A stretch of 34,487 bases of DNA from positions 1-34,487 of the forward strand of contig NZ_JAIVKI010000027.1 of NCBI RefSeq assembly GCF_020524905.1, written 5' to 3'. The stretch comes from Microbulbifer variabilis (GTDB taxonomy: Bacteria; Pseudomonadota; Gammaproteobacteria; Pseudomonadales; Cellvibrionaceae). The notes beneath the pieces were generated by a model, which worked only from the letters and a program-made list of their open reading frames with translations, had not been told where the DNA came from and did no database searches. This document shows, piece after piece, positions 7,631 through 15,585 of the stretch. A program made the translations under genes and the position numbers. Within the stretch, counting starts at the first letter, position 1. Every line of letters starts with the position of its first letter.

Positions 7631-8650
7631 ATGTTGGATGAAGGGGGGGCTGGAGGCTTAGCGTTCTTTCCAATAGCAACTTCTGTTAAGAAAAGACCAG
7701 GAATGTACTTTGGTGGTACCGGCTCATCTGCAGTTAATAATGCGATTTATGAGCTGATTTCCAACGCTATTGATCAATATTTGATGGGATATGCAACTAA
7801 AGTAAAGGTTGAGGTGTTTGATAGTGTAATTAAGGTGTCCGATGATGGGAGAGGACTTCCTTTTAATGCTCCTGCCCCTATTGAGCACTGCGCAAGCTTG
7901 GCTGAATTTTATTTTCTTTATCGTCATAATTTGCCAACGGCCGATAATCATGCACCACATGTACATATTCTTTCTGGTGGGTTAGGGTTGGCAGTGATCA
8001 ATGCGGCTTCTGATTATATTAAGGTAATAAGTTCAGATGGGCACAGGATCTATCGACAAGAATTTGGTGAAGGGGCGATTCAGACACCCTGTGAGATCGA
8101 TTGTATTGTATCTGATAGTGGTACAGAGCTTGAATTTTTTCTTGACAAGACGCTCTTTCAAGTACCGGTTCCAGATATGCCTTCAATGAGGAAAACATTA
8201 TTTGAATTGGCTCATTTTTATCCTGGGCTGGTTGTTGAGTTTCAGGGTGAGAGGTTCCTTGCGGAGCGTGGTTTGTTGGATCTCGCCTATATAAGGTACT
8301 CAGCACTTGTCGTAGGTTCTCTGAGTCCGTCCCGCCAATATTTCTTTCAAGGTAAAGAGAATGGGGTACAAATTCAGGTTGCAGCTTTAGGAGATTCTGG
8401 TTCCACCGAGTATAAATCTTGGGTAAATGGTGTTGAGACTGTTGAAGGGGGAGTCCATATTTTAGGGCTTGAAAGAGCCTTTCTAAAAGTAGGTTGGAAA
8501 CCCCATATAGCTTTAATTCATGTGATTTTGCATGATCCAAAATATGCTGGCCCCTCACGGGATACACTATGCCATACCTTTATCACCGAGGTGGTTGAAA
8601 AGCTCGTTGAAGAATCTTTGTTTGAGATTGTGAAAAACCAAAGAAATTGA
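7631..8650 (+). CDS. Stand-alone GyrB-like GHKL ATPase with transducer domain, no TOPRIM domain
   Basis: A 339-residue protein matching only the N-terminal ATPase and transducer half of GyrB/ParE. Visible motifs: KKRPGMYFGG (20-29); the N box YELISNAIDQYL with E41 (general base) and N45 (Mg ligand); VSDDGRGLP with D71, R74 and G75; LSGGLGLAVINA (114-125) at the second glycine box; and the transducer motif WVNGVETVEGGVHILG (265-280). The loop that supplies the catalytic lysine in GyrB (QTKDKL) reads GPSRDTL here, so R310 replaces that lysine. The GGKF stretch of the ATP lid is missing. The gene ends cleanly at TGA with no TOPRIM or winged-helix part, and CAGGA precedes the ATG. It sits 28 bases after ppnN. 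It may dimerise and hydrolyse ATP but cannot be a topoisomerase subunit on its own. The function is unknown. Confidence 0.85.
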   Translation: MLDEGGAGGLAFFPIATSVKKRPGMYFGGTGSSAVNNAIYELISNAIDQYLMGYATKVKVEVFDSVIKVSDDGRGLPFNAPAPIEHCASLAEFYFLYRHNLPTADNHAPHVHILSGGLGLAVINAASDYIKVISSDGHRIYRQEFGEGAIQTPCEIDCIVSDSGTELEFFLDKTLFQVPVPDMPSMRKTLFELAHFYPGLVVEFQGERFLAERGLLDLAYIRYSALVVGSLSPSRQYFFQGKENGVQIQVAALGDSGSTEYKSWVNGVETVEGGVHILGLERAFLKVGWKPHIALIHVILHDPKYAGPSRDTLCHTFITEVVEKLVEESLFEIVKNQRN

Positions 8651-8726
8651 GATTGGTAATATTGTAAGTTATTGATAGTGTGTTAACGGTTTAATTTTGG
8701 TTGTTAATGTTTGGCAGGGAATAATA

Positions 8727-9134
8727 ATGAAGGATCATAGCTATTATAACAATGTCTGTAAAAGCAAATTTCCCGGGCTTCTCGGTATTGAGCTTGTTAA
8801 GGTTGCAGAGGGGGAGGTAAAGGCAGAAATGGGTGTCGCAGAGTCTCACTTGGCACCAAATGGCTATTTGCACGCTGGTAGTGTTGTTTCTTTAGCCGAT
8901 ACGGCTTGTGGGATTGGCTGTTTGGCAAACTTGCCAGAAAAGGCCTCTGGTTTTACCACCGTTGAACTTAAATCCAATCATCTGGGGACGGTACGTGATG
9001 GCGTTGTTTCATGTACCGCAACACCTGTTCATAAGGGGCGAACCACTCAGGTTTGGGACGCTTGTGTGATTTGTAAGGAAACGGGAAAAAAACTAGCCAT
9101 ATTTCGTTGTACTCAATTGATTTTATATCCGTAA
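8727..9134 (+). CDS. PaaI-type hotdog-fold thioesterase
   Basis: A 135-residue protein with the PaaI/4-hydroxybenzoyl-CoA thioesterase pattern: NGYLHAGSVVSLADTACG (residues 45-62), where H49, G51 and D58 match the conserved histidine-glycine and acidic positions, and later TTVELKSNHLG. Such enzymes hydrolyse acyl- or aryl-CoA thioesters as multimers in the cytoplasm. I chose the ATG at 8727 because CAGGGA lies 7 bases before it; an earlier TTG frame adds only 10 residues. It lies 76 bases after the GyrB-like gene on the same strand and may belong to the same transcript. The natural substrate cannot be told from sequence. Confidence 0.85.
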   Translation: MKDHSYYNNVCKSKFPGLLGIELVKVAEGEVKAEMGVAESHLAPNGYLHAGSVVSLADTACGIGCLANLPEKASGFTTVELKSNHLGTVRDGVVSCTATPVHKGRTTQVWDACVICKETGKKLAIFRCTQLILYP

Positions 9135-9290
9135 ATTCTGAAGGTGATTCTCTATCCATAACTTGAGCAATTGTACCTATTTGCAAAGAGCTCTGCCTGA
9201 AAGTTATATTCAACGCTTATCAAAAGAGGATGGTTTGTAAAAATCAACCTCTTTATTTGCCTTAAAACTATAACTAGTTGGTGCTTTCTG

Positions 9291-10283
9291 ATGGTTCGTC
9301 ATTTATTACTTACCCTGGTTTTAACTTCTTCAGTCTTCCCAGCTCTTGCACACGATCAGCCAGATAACAAAATGGATAGTTGGCGAGCAGTGAGTTTTAA
9401 AAGTGAACCTTTGTTGAATTTACATCTCTTTTTATATGAGTTGGCAAGAGATAAGCATTTTTATACTACCTTCAAAAAGGAGGGGGAGATCTCCGATAAT
9501 GAGCTACATCTTTTTGATGCTGCTGTTAGGGATTATATAAAACAGGGAGCCGATCGAAATATTCATATCATTATGTCCAATGATGAAATGGCAGATTTAA
9601 CAGCGATGATTTTAGGTGGTGATGCTAACGGTACTGAACCAGCAAATAATGCCTTATATGATCATGTTCAGGCACCTTCAACGATCTATGATAAGACTCT
9701 TTGGGGGCATCATAGGGAAAGCAATCTTGAATGGGTCCAGAGCTTAAGGGTAAAGCTGGATGTCTATGGGGATAGTATTTTTGACAGACTCGAAAGTCTA
9801 TTCGGTGAAAAATTGATAGTTAAAGGACATACAGTAAATGTTGTCTATAAACCTGGTATGCGACAGGGTGCAACCACCTCAGGGAGAAACTTTCAGACTA
9901 TTATCAATAGTACTTACCCAGATTATGCAGATTGGTTCGCATTGGAAATGTTTTTTCATGAGATCTCTCATGCTAATGCGGTAAGGAGGGAAAGCAAGCT
10001 ACAAAAGATCATCGCTAAAGAGTTTAATCCATTGGGGCTAGATGATAAGAAAGGTATATGGCATCCAATCCAGTTTTATACCGTTGGACAGGTCGTCAAG
10101 AGTGAGATATCTGAAGATGTAAAAAATTATATCCCCTATGCGGAAATGAAAGGGCTCTATGTTGGCTCCTGGGATTATAAGTCTCTCCTAGACCAATATT
10201 GGATGCCTTACTTGGATGGAGAGGTATCCATGGAGCAAGCGATTAGAAACATTGCTTTAGCACTATCTGAACAAGATGGTTGA
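9291..10283 (+). CDS. Secreted HEXXH zinc metallopeptidase-like protein of unknown family
   Basis: A 330-residue protein with a signal peptide (about residues 1-20, cut after ALA). The motif FFHEISHANA holds the zinc-binding HEXXH (H223, E224, H227). A later histidine in WHPIQFYTVGQ (H258) is a candidate third ligand. The protein would act in the periplasm or outside the cell. No substrate or named family was recognised. The next gene overlaps its last codons by 8 bases, so the two are translationally coupled and the small membrane protein is probably its partner. The ribosome binding site is weak. Confidence 0.7.
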   Translation: MVRHLLLTLVLTSSVFPALAHDQPDNKMDSWRAVSFKSEPLLNLHLFLYELARDKHFYTTFKKEGEISDNELHLFDAAVRDYIKQGADRNIHIIMSNDEMADLTAMILGGDANGTEPANNALYDHVQAPSTIYDKTLWGHHRESNLEWVQSLRVKLDVYGDSIFDRLESLFGEKLIVKGHTVNVVYKPGMRQGATTSGRNFQTIINSTYPDYADWFALEMFFHEISHANAVRRESKLQKIIAKEFNPLGLDDKKGIWHPIQFYTVGQVVKSEISEDVKNYIPYAEMKGLYVGSWDYKSLLDQYWMPYLDGEVSMEQAIRNIALALSEQDG

Positions 10284-10578
10284 TTCAATAGATATGTTGG
10301 GTATATTAATTAATATAGCATTAACTTTTATTATTAGTTGGGCCCTAATTTGGGCTTTTTTTGCGTGGGGATTGGGCGTTAATAACTTTGCCAAGGTACA
10401 TGGTAAATTTTTAGGGAGTCTGGGCCACTGTAGTTGGATCCTTCTGATGGCGGCTCATTTTTACGCGATCTTTGCGCTATGGATGGATTTGTTTTCGGCC
10501 TCTATATTGCTCACCGCCTTGTTTTTCGGGCACTTGTTGGTTGGGCTTATTTTCGCGCGAAATGTAAGCGCTCGTTAA
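10276..10578 (+). CDS. Small inner-membrane protein coupled to the metallopeptidase gene
   Basis: A 100-residue protein, hydrophobic over most of its length, with three probable transmembrane segments (about residues 8-30, 47-69 and 75-95) and a basic C-terminal end FARNVSAR. Its ATG lies inside the end of the metallopeptidase gene. No family recognised. The coupling suggests a joint function, for example anchoring or regulating the peptidase, but this is inference. Confidence 0.65.
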   Translation: MVDSIDMLGILINIALTFIISWALIWAFFAWGLGVNNFAKVHGKFLGSLGHCSWILLMAAHFYAIFALWMDLFSASILLTALFFGHLLVGLIFARNVSAR

Positions 10579-10640
10579 TTATAAAGAAAAATCTTATGTA
10601 AAGCGGATGTTTCGTAGGGTAAGTGTTATGGGACGAGCTT

Positions 10641-10712
10641 TATCCGTTTTTAGCTTCTCATAAAACGGATAAAACGGATAAAACGGATAAAACGGATAAA
10701 ACGGATAAAACG
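10641..10712. repeat. 9-bp tandem repeat (AAAACGGAT) with an inverted copy upstream
   Basis: Five perfect head-to-tail copies of AAAACGGAT occupy 10662-10706, followed by AAAACG. An inverted copy, TATCCGTTTT, lies at 10641-10650 and can pair with any of the direct copies; with the first it makes a perfect 10-bp stem with an 11-base loop. The array sits between two converging genes. Copy number may vary by slippage. The minus strand reads a short FYP-repeat peptide, which I regard as a by-product of the repeat. Confidence 0.9.
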
Positions 10713-10806
10713 AAATAGAAAGCTTAATAGATAGTGCCATGTTGTGAGGCAGTAAGCACACTAAAAGAACATTAACTACCACAGCATGTGGCTTGCCTAA
10801 GGAATT

Positions 10807-11478
10807 CTAACTTACGTCCGCTGCTCTAATCGCTGAGAGAAAGAAGTCCCTGGGGTTGAAATCTTCTAGGCTGCATACAATATAGTCGGCATTCCTTAGA
10901 GAGTTTTCACTGCCTACGCCGATAGCAATCATTCCCTGTGCCGCTTTAATGGCAGAGACCCCGGCAACGGCATCCTCAAAGGCAACACAGAGTTCAGGTT
11001 CAACTTGTAGGCCTTTCGCAGCTGCGAGGAAAATATCCGGGCAGGGTTTAGGTGCGGACTGCTCTGGATCGGCAATTGTTGAGAAGTAATGTGATATCTC
11101 CAATGCTTGTAAAACGGCCTGCGCATTCTTACTGGCTGAGGCCAGGGCAATGGGGATTTGTTTCTCATGTAGCCAGGCCAGAAGCTCCCCTGCACCCGGC
11201 AGTAGGTCTATTGGAGATAAGCTGCGAATCAGCTTTTGATAATAGCGGTTCTTTGTGTTGGCCAGATCAATCTTTTCCCTATCACTAAACTGATCGCGCT
11301 CTTCCCCAAGAATCACTTCTAGTGAAGCCATGCGCTCCAGCCCTTTGAGATTTTCACTGGTATCTTCAGCCCAGGGTCGTTTGAGCTCTTGAGCCACTTG
11401 GCGCCATGCTGCCAAATGCAGCCGTGCGGTATCGGCTAGTACTCCATCCAGATCAAATATTGCAGCACGATAAATCAC
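10807..11478 (-). CDS. pgmB: Beta-phosphoglucomutase
   Basis: A 223-residue HAD-superfamily protein. It converts beta-glucose 1-phosphate to glucose 6-phosphate, the step after an inverting GH65 phosphorylase. Motif I is FDLDGVLADTA (nucleophile D9, acid/base D11). Motif II lies in ALASASKNA (Ser near 116), motif III in APKPCPDIF (first Lys), and the acidic motif IV in FEDAVAGVSA. The cap region LKGLERMASLE matches PgmB. The start is GTG at 11478, which overlaps the GH65 stop codon as GTGA, so translation is coupled. The genes share one transcript controlled from the operator at 13920. Confidence 0.93.
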   Translation of the reverse strand: MIYRAAIFDLDGVLADTARLHLAAWRQVAQELKRPWAEDTSENLKGLERMASLEVILGEERDQFSDREKIDLANTKNRYYQKLIRSLSPIDLLPGAGELLAWLHEKQIPIALASASKNAQAVLQALEISHYFSTIADPEQSAPKPCPDIFLAAAKGLQVEPELCVAFEDAVAGVSAIKAAQGMIAIGVGSENSLRNADYIVCSLEDFNPRDFFLSAIRAADVS

Positions 11479-13826
11479 GGTGTTACCTCCACTGGCTGTG
11501 CTATTTCAAAGGTTTTGGTTTCTCCTGCTGTGAGAAATACAGGTTCATGGACGTGGTGTAGGTTGATGGGCTCGCCGTTTTCCAGGGTATAGCTGGCAGT
11601 ACTACGATTGATTTCCACTGCTAGGGTGCGATTGTGGAATTGCAGACGGAAGCGGTAACCGTCCATCCCCTCGGGTACATAGGGTGTGAAGTTCAATTCG
11701 CTAGCCTGTAAGCGCATACCGGCAAAGCCCTGCACCATGCACATCCAGGTGCCGCCCATACAGGCGGTATGGATACCGTGCTGGGTATTATTGTGGTGAT
11801 TGTCCAGGTCCATTCGTGCTACTTGCTGGAAGTAGTCGAGCGCTTTTTCCGGGTATCCCACCTCGCTGGCAATAATGCTGTGGATGCAGGCGGATAGGGT
11901 GGAATCGTGTGTGGTGAGTGGTTCGTAAAAGTCGAAGTCGCGGCGTTTTTGTTCGATGGAAAACTCGGAACTTTCGAGCAATAGTCCCAAGACTACATCT
12001 GCCTGCTTGCAAACCTGATGTCGATAAATTACCAGTGGATGGTAGTGCAGTAGCAGGGGGTAATGATTTGCCGGTGTCTGCTCAAAGTCCCACACTGGCT
12101 TATCGAGGAAGCCATCATCCTGCGGGTGGATACCTTGGGATTGGTCGTAGGGTAGGTACATGGCTTCTGCGGCTTTTGTCCAAAGCTCTGGTTCTTGCGA
12201 GCCCAGTTGGATACGTTGGGCCAAGGCCAGGCAGGCTTCTGGATCAGAGGATTGCAACCATTGGTATACCTCTGCAGCGTATTCCAAATGCGTGCGTGCC
12301 ATCAGGTTGGTATAGAAGTTATTATCTACCAACGCGGTATATTCATCTGGGCCAGTGACTTCATTAATACAAAATTGGTTGTTGCGGCGAGGGTTGAAGT
12401 GGCCGATTTCCATCCACAGTCGGGCGCCCTCAATAACCAGCTCCGCCCCTTTTTCCCGCAGAAACTCCGTATCGCCAGTGACTCGGCTGTAGTGGCGCAC
12501 TGCATAGGCGATATCCGCATTGATATGAAACTGGGCAGTGCCGGCAGGGTAGTATGCAGAGCACTCCTCACCGCCAATAGTACGCCAGGGAAAGAGGGCG
12601 CCCTTGTTGATCGCCAGCTCTCGGGCACGGGCGCGAGCCGCATTCAGAATCGAGTGGCGATACTCCAGCAGGTGGCGGGCCATATTGGGCTGGGTGTAGA
12701 GAAAAAACGGCAATATATAGATTTCTGTATCCCAGAAGTAATGGCCGTCGTAACCATCTCCCGAGAGCCCTTTAGCAGCGATATTCGTACGTCCATCCCT
12801 GCCCAGGGATTGGAACAGGTGGAACAAATTGAAGCGGATGCCCTGCTGCAAGCTGTCGTTGCCAAATACCTGGATATCGGATTTTTGCCAGAACACATCC
12901 ATTTCTGCGCGCTGTGCCTTGGCATATTGGGCATAACTTTTATTGGCGCAAAGTTCCAGGTACTTACGCAGAGCCCCAGGCTCAATCGGCTCGGCATGCT
13001 GCTCGGCGAAGTAGGCTAGGTATTTGGTTAGGCGTATGGGCTTGCCCCGCTGGGCATTGCAGTGGTATTCAGTGGCTACGTGGTTTTCATGGTGTTGATT
13101 GGTTATTGTGTGGCCCGCACTCGCTTGTAGCCGATGTATGGCTGCGCAGCGAATTTCAAAGCCACTGCTTTTGACTGAGAGTGGCAGTGCCAAGTAGTCA
13201 GCATCGGCGGCATTATCCAGCCACTGGATATCCCCTTGATCGATAGGGGAGGCAAGGCGTGGGTCATCACTGCGCTCAGCTTGGTCGAGATTGCCATCCA
13301 GACCCGTTAGCAGGCGTATCTCCCCATCAAAATCCAGTGGAGTGACTTCAAAGTGGATGATCAGTAGGTGTTTTTCTGTCAGGCAGATCTGGCGCTGCGT
13401 TTTGAGGCTAATGGTTTTCCCCAGTGGCGAGCGCCAGGTGAGGCGGCGCTCAAGGGTTGCGCCGGCCATATCCAAATAGCGTTCATACTCGAGTAGTTCA
13501 CCCTGCGCCAGGCTGAAACGCTCGCCCTCAATCCAGATTTGTATACCCTTACCGTCCGGTACTCTTAGCATGCGCTGATTATTACGGGCATATCCGTAGG
13601 CGGCCTCGCCGTAGCGGATAGGCTCACTGGCATAGACTCCATTGAGGTAACAGCCATCGGAAAAGGGCTCGGGATCAAAGCCCTCCTCAAAGGTGCCGCG
13701 CTCGCCAATAAAACCATTACCCAGCGAGAAGAGGGTGGCGTTAAGAGGGTAGTCACTCGCTTGGAACACACTTTCCAGCAGGCCCCAGGGGTGAATTTCA
13801 AGTTTATGTTGTTGTTCTTTCTTCAT
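11475..13826 (-). CDS. Glycoside hydrolase family 65 disaccharide phosphorylase (maltose, kojibiose, trehalose or nigerose type)
   Basis: A 783-residue protein, the usual GH65 length. These enzymes phosphorolyse an alpha-linked glucose disaccharide with inversion, giving beta-glucose 1-phosphate and glucose. The general acid is in NEVTGPDEYT (E495), next to the place known for maltose phosphorylase. The barrel motif GYDGHYFWDTEIY and the phosphate-site region QHGIHTACMGGTW are present. There is no signal peptide, so it is cytoplasmic. I prefer the ATG at 13826 (MKKEQQHKLE); a TTG at 13886 would add 20 residues not seen in the family. It is followed without a gap by pgmB. The exact disaccharide cannot be assigned from these motifs. 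Confidence 0.92.
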   Translation of the reverse strand: MKKEQQHKLEIHPWGLLESVFQASDYPLNATLFSLGNGFIGERGTFEEGFDPEPFSDGCYLNGVYASEPIRYGEAAYGYARNNQRMLRVPDGKGIQIWIEGERFSLAQGELLEYERYLDMAGATLERRLTWRSPLGKTISLKTQRQICLTEKHLLIIHFEVTPLDFDGEIRLLTGLDGNLDQAERSDDPRLASPIDQGDIQWLDNAADADYLALPLSVKSSGFEIRCAAIHRLQASAGHTITNQHHENHVATEYHCNAQRGKPIRLTKYLAYFAEQHAEPIEPGALRKYLELCANKSYAQYAKAQRAEMDVFWQKSDIQVFGNDSLQQGIRFNLFHLFQSLGRDGRTNIAAKGLSGDGYDGHYFWDTEIYILPFFLYTQPNMARHLLEYRHSILNAARARARELAINKGALFPWRTIGGEECSAYYPAGTAQFHINADIAYAVRHYSRVTGDTEFLREKGAELVIEGARLWMEIGHFNPRRNNQFCINEVTGPDEYTALVDNNFYTNLMARTHLEYAAEVYQWLQSSDPEACLALAQRIQLGSQEPELWTKAAEAMYLPYDQSQGIHPQDDGFLDKPVWDFEQTPANHYPLLLHYHPLVIYRHQVCKQADVVLGLLLESSEFSIEQKRRDFDFYEPLTTHDSTLSACIHSIIASEVGYPEKALDYFQQVARMDLDNHHNNTQHGIHTACMGGTWMCMVQGFAGMRLQASELNFTPYVPEGMDGYRFRLQFHNRTLAVEINRSTASYTLENGEPINLHHVHEPVFLTAGETKTFEIAQPVEVTP

Positions 13827-13919
13827 ACCACTGACATAAAAACCGAGGGTTAGGCGCTTTGCCGAAGTGGTTAGTACTCCTGGCAACTGCTTTCAGTCTA
13901 TCTCTTGTACACACTAAAA

Positions 13920-13933
13920 TGCAATCGATTGCA
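13920..13933. promoter_or_regulatory. LacI-family operator upstream of the GH65-pgmB operon
   Basis: Perfect palindrome TGCAATCGATTGCA, identical over 14 bases to the two sites in front of the TonB receptor. It is the nearest operator to the GH65 start. Confidence 0.85.
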
Positions 13934-14099
13934 AATTTGGTGTGTGGAATTTTCTTGTGCCTTCGTTAAGTCCTATCTGGTAATGTAAATAAAGCTTAAC
14001 TGACTGATAATAATAGTTTTTTTAGTTTTTATATTAACTGCCAACTTTCCTGGTTGACCGGAACAGCCTGAATGGTCTCTCTTCAATAAGGTGAAAAGA

Positions 14100-14113
14100 T
14101 GCAAACGATTGCA
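14100..14113. promoter_or_regulatory. LacI-family operator (one-base variant) upstream of the MFS transporter gene
   Basis: TGCAAACGATTGCA differs from the other three sites at one base, which breaks the symmetry slightly. It probably controls the MFS-lacI transcript, making the repressor self-regulated. Weaker binding is possible. Confidence 0.75.
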
Positions 14114-14255
14114 TTATTGGGGGAGTGAGTCATACTGCTAGGTTCTGGGGGCCTGAAAATTCACAGTTATCAGCCCATACCAAGAGATCGAAAAATGTAC
14201 AATAACAGACTGGTACGGCTGTACGCCTGAGCCAAAGACCGATAAAGATTTCCTT

Positions 14256-15509
14256 ATGAACAACCAGCGCATACTACTTTCCCTTTTCGCCATTTACTTC
14301 GTATTCGCCATTCTCTTGAACAGTGTCGGCACTGTGATATTGCAGGTGATTAATACTTACGGCGTGAGTAAATCTGCAGCCAGTGTATTGGAAGGTTTTA
14401 AGGATATTCCTATCGGTATCGTGTCTTTCCTGGTGGCTTCGCAATTACCGCGTTTCGGTTTTAAGCGGGCCATGTTGATGGGCCTCGCCATTGTTACCGC
14501 GGCTTGTATCGCCATGCCCCTATTGCCAGGATTCTGGACAGCAAAACTACTCTTCCTTTCGGTGGGAGTTGCTTTTGCCTTGGTGAAGGTCGCAGTCTAT
14601 TCAACTGTAGGCCTATTGACCCGAGGGCCAAAAGAGCATGCGAGTATGGTGAATACCCTTGAGGGGGTGTTTATGGTGGGGGTTCTCGCTGGATATTGGC
14701 TGTTCAGTGCCTTTATTGACTCGGCTAATCCGGGTTCCACTGCATGGCTGAGTATCTATTGGGTGTTGGCTGCGATTTGTCTATTTGCCTTTATCTTGCT
14801 GTTACTGACAAATATGGATGAGTCGGGTACCCGGGTTAAGGGTGCTAGTCCACGGCAGGATTTCTGGGCGATGATAAAACTGATGGCCAAGCCTTTGGTT
14901 TACATCTATGTAATTTCAGTTTTTATCTATGTGTTGATCGAACAGGGCATCGGCAGTTGGTTGCCCACGTTTAACAATGAGATTTTGAAGCTGCCGGCAG
15001 CGATGAGTGTCCAGGCCGCCAGTATTTTTGCTGCAGGACTCGCCTTGGGTCGCTTGGGGGCTGGGGCCATTATGCGGCGTTTACACTGGTATCCGGTGCT
15101 GAACGTCTGCCTGATGGCAATGGCGCTGCTTGTGGTGCTGACCCTGCCTCTATCGAGTGATGTTCAAACCAACTCGGATATCAACTGGTTCAACGCACCG
15201 ATTGCGGCCTTTATCTTGCCGCTTATAGGCCTGTTTATGGCTCCAATCTATCCGGCAATAAACTCTGTGATACTGAGCTCACTACCTACTCATCAGCATT
15301 CGGCAATGACTGGACTGCTGGTGATTTTTTCAGCGCTGGGGGGCACCACCGGTTCGCTGATTACGGGTTCAGTTTTTGAAGCCTTTGATGGCCAGGTGGC
15401 CTTTTACTTATCACTGGTGCCGATCTCGGTAATTCTGATCAGCCTGTACTTTTTTCGACGTGCGGTGGAAGGTGGGACTGTTGAAATCTCTGCCAAACTT
15501 ACGGCATGA
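14256..15509 (+). CDS. MFS sugar transporter (FHS/fucose-permease-like), probable disaccharide importer
   Basis: A 417-residue inner-membrane protein with 12 predicted helices. Its start LLSLFAIYFVFAILLNSVGTV and the charged loop LPRFGFKRAM between helices 2 and 3 are of the MFS type. The central cytoplasmic loop (about residues 185-210) divides two six-helix halves. It lies between the GH65 gene and the LacI gene, and its upstream operator matches the regulon, so it most likely brings in the disaccharide split by GH65. The ribosome binding site is weak. The substrate is inferred from context only. Confidence 0.85.
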   Translation: MNNQRILLSLFAIYFVFAILLNSVGTVILQVINTYGVSKSAASVLEGFKDIPIGIVSFLVASQLPRFGFKRAMLMGLAIVTAACIAMPLLPGFWTAKLLFLSVGVAFALVKVAVYSTVGLLTRGPKEHASMVNTLEGVFMVGVLAGYWLFSAFIDSANPGSTAWLSIYWVLAAICLFAFILLLLTNMDESGTRVKGASPRQDFWAMIKLMAKPLVYIYVISVFIYVLIEQGIGSWLPTFNNEILKLPAAMSVQAASIFAAGLALGRLGAGAIMRRLHWYPVLNVCLMAMALLVVLTLPLSSDVQTNSDINWFNAPIAAFILPLIGLFMAPIYPAINSVILSSLPTHQHSAMTGLLVIFSALGGTTGSLITGSVFEAFDGQVAFYLSLVPISVILISLYFFRRAVEGGTVEISAKLTA

Positions 15510-15585
15510 GTTGGCAGCGCCAATTTTACAAACTCTTGTAGCACGCCTAAGATGGCGTATTTCCCGCGAACAAGGTGAAGTACGC

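Larger units (their letters stand above)
13827..14255. other. Divergent control region between the GH65 operon and the MFS transporter gene
   Basis: 429 bases with no supported gene. It contains two LacI-type operators (13920-13933 and 14100-14113), whose centres are 180 bp apart. One lies about 94 bases upstream of the GH65 start and the other 143 bases upstream of the MFS start. Promoter boxes could not be assigned with confidence. Confidence 0.6.

Noticed and set aside
8019..8567. Minus-strand 182-codon open frame inside the GyrB-like gene
   Set aside because: Opposite an intact GHKL gene; no motif or start signal.
10594..10782. Minus-strand frame encoding an FYP repeat peptide
   Set aside because: Created by the 9-bp tandem repeat read in one frame; no ribosome binding site and no family.
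12195..13019. Plus-strand 274-codon open frame inside the GH65 gene
   Set aside because: Entirely opposite a well-supported GH65 gene with intact motifs; no family features in this frame.
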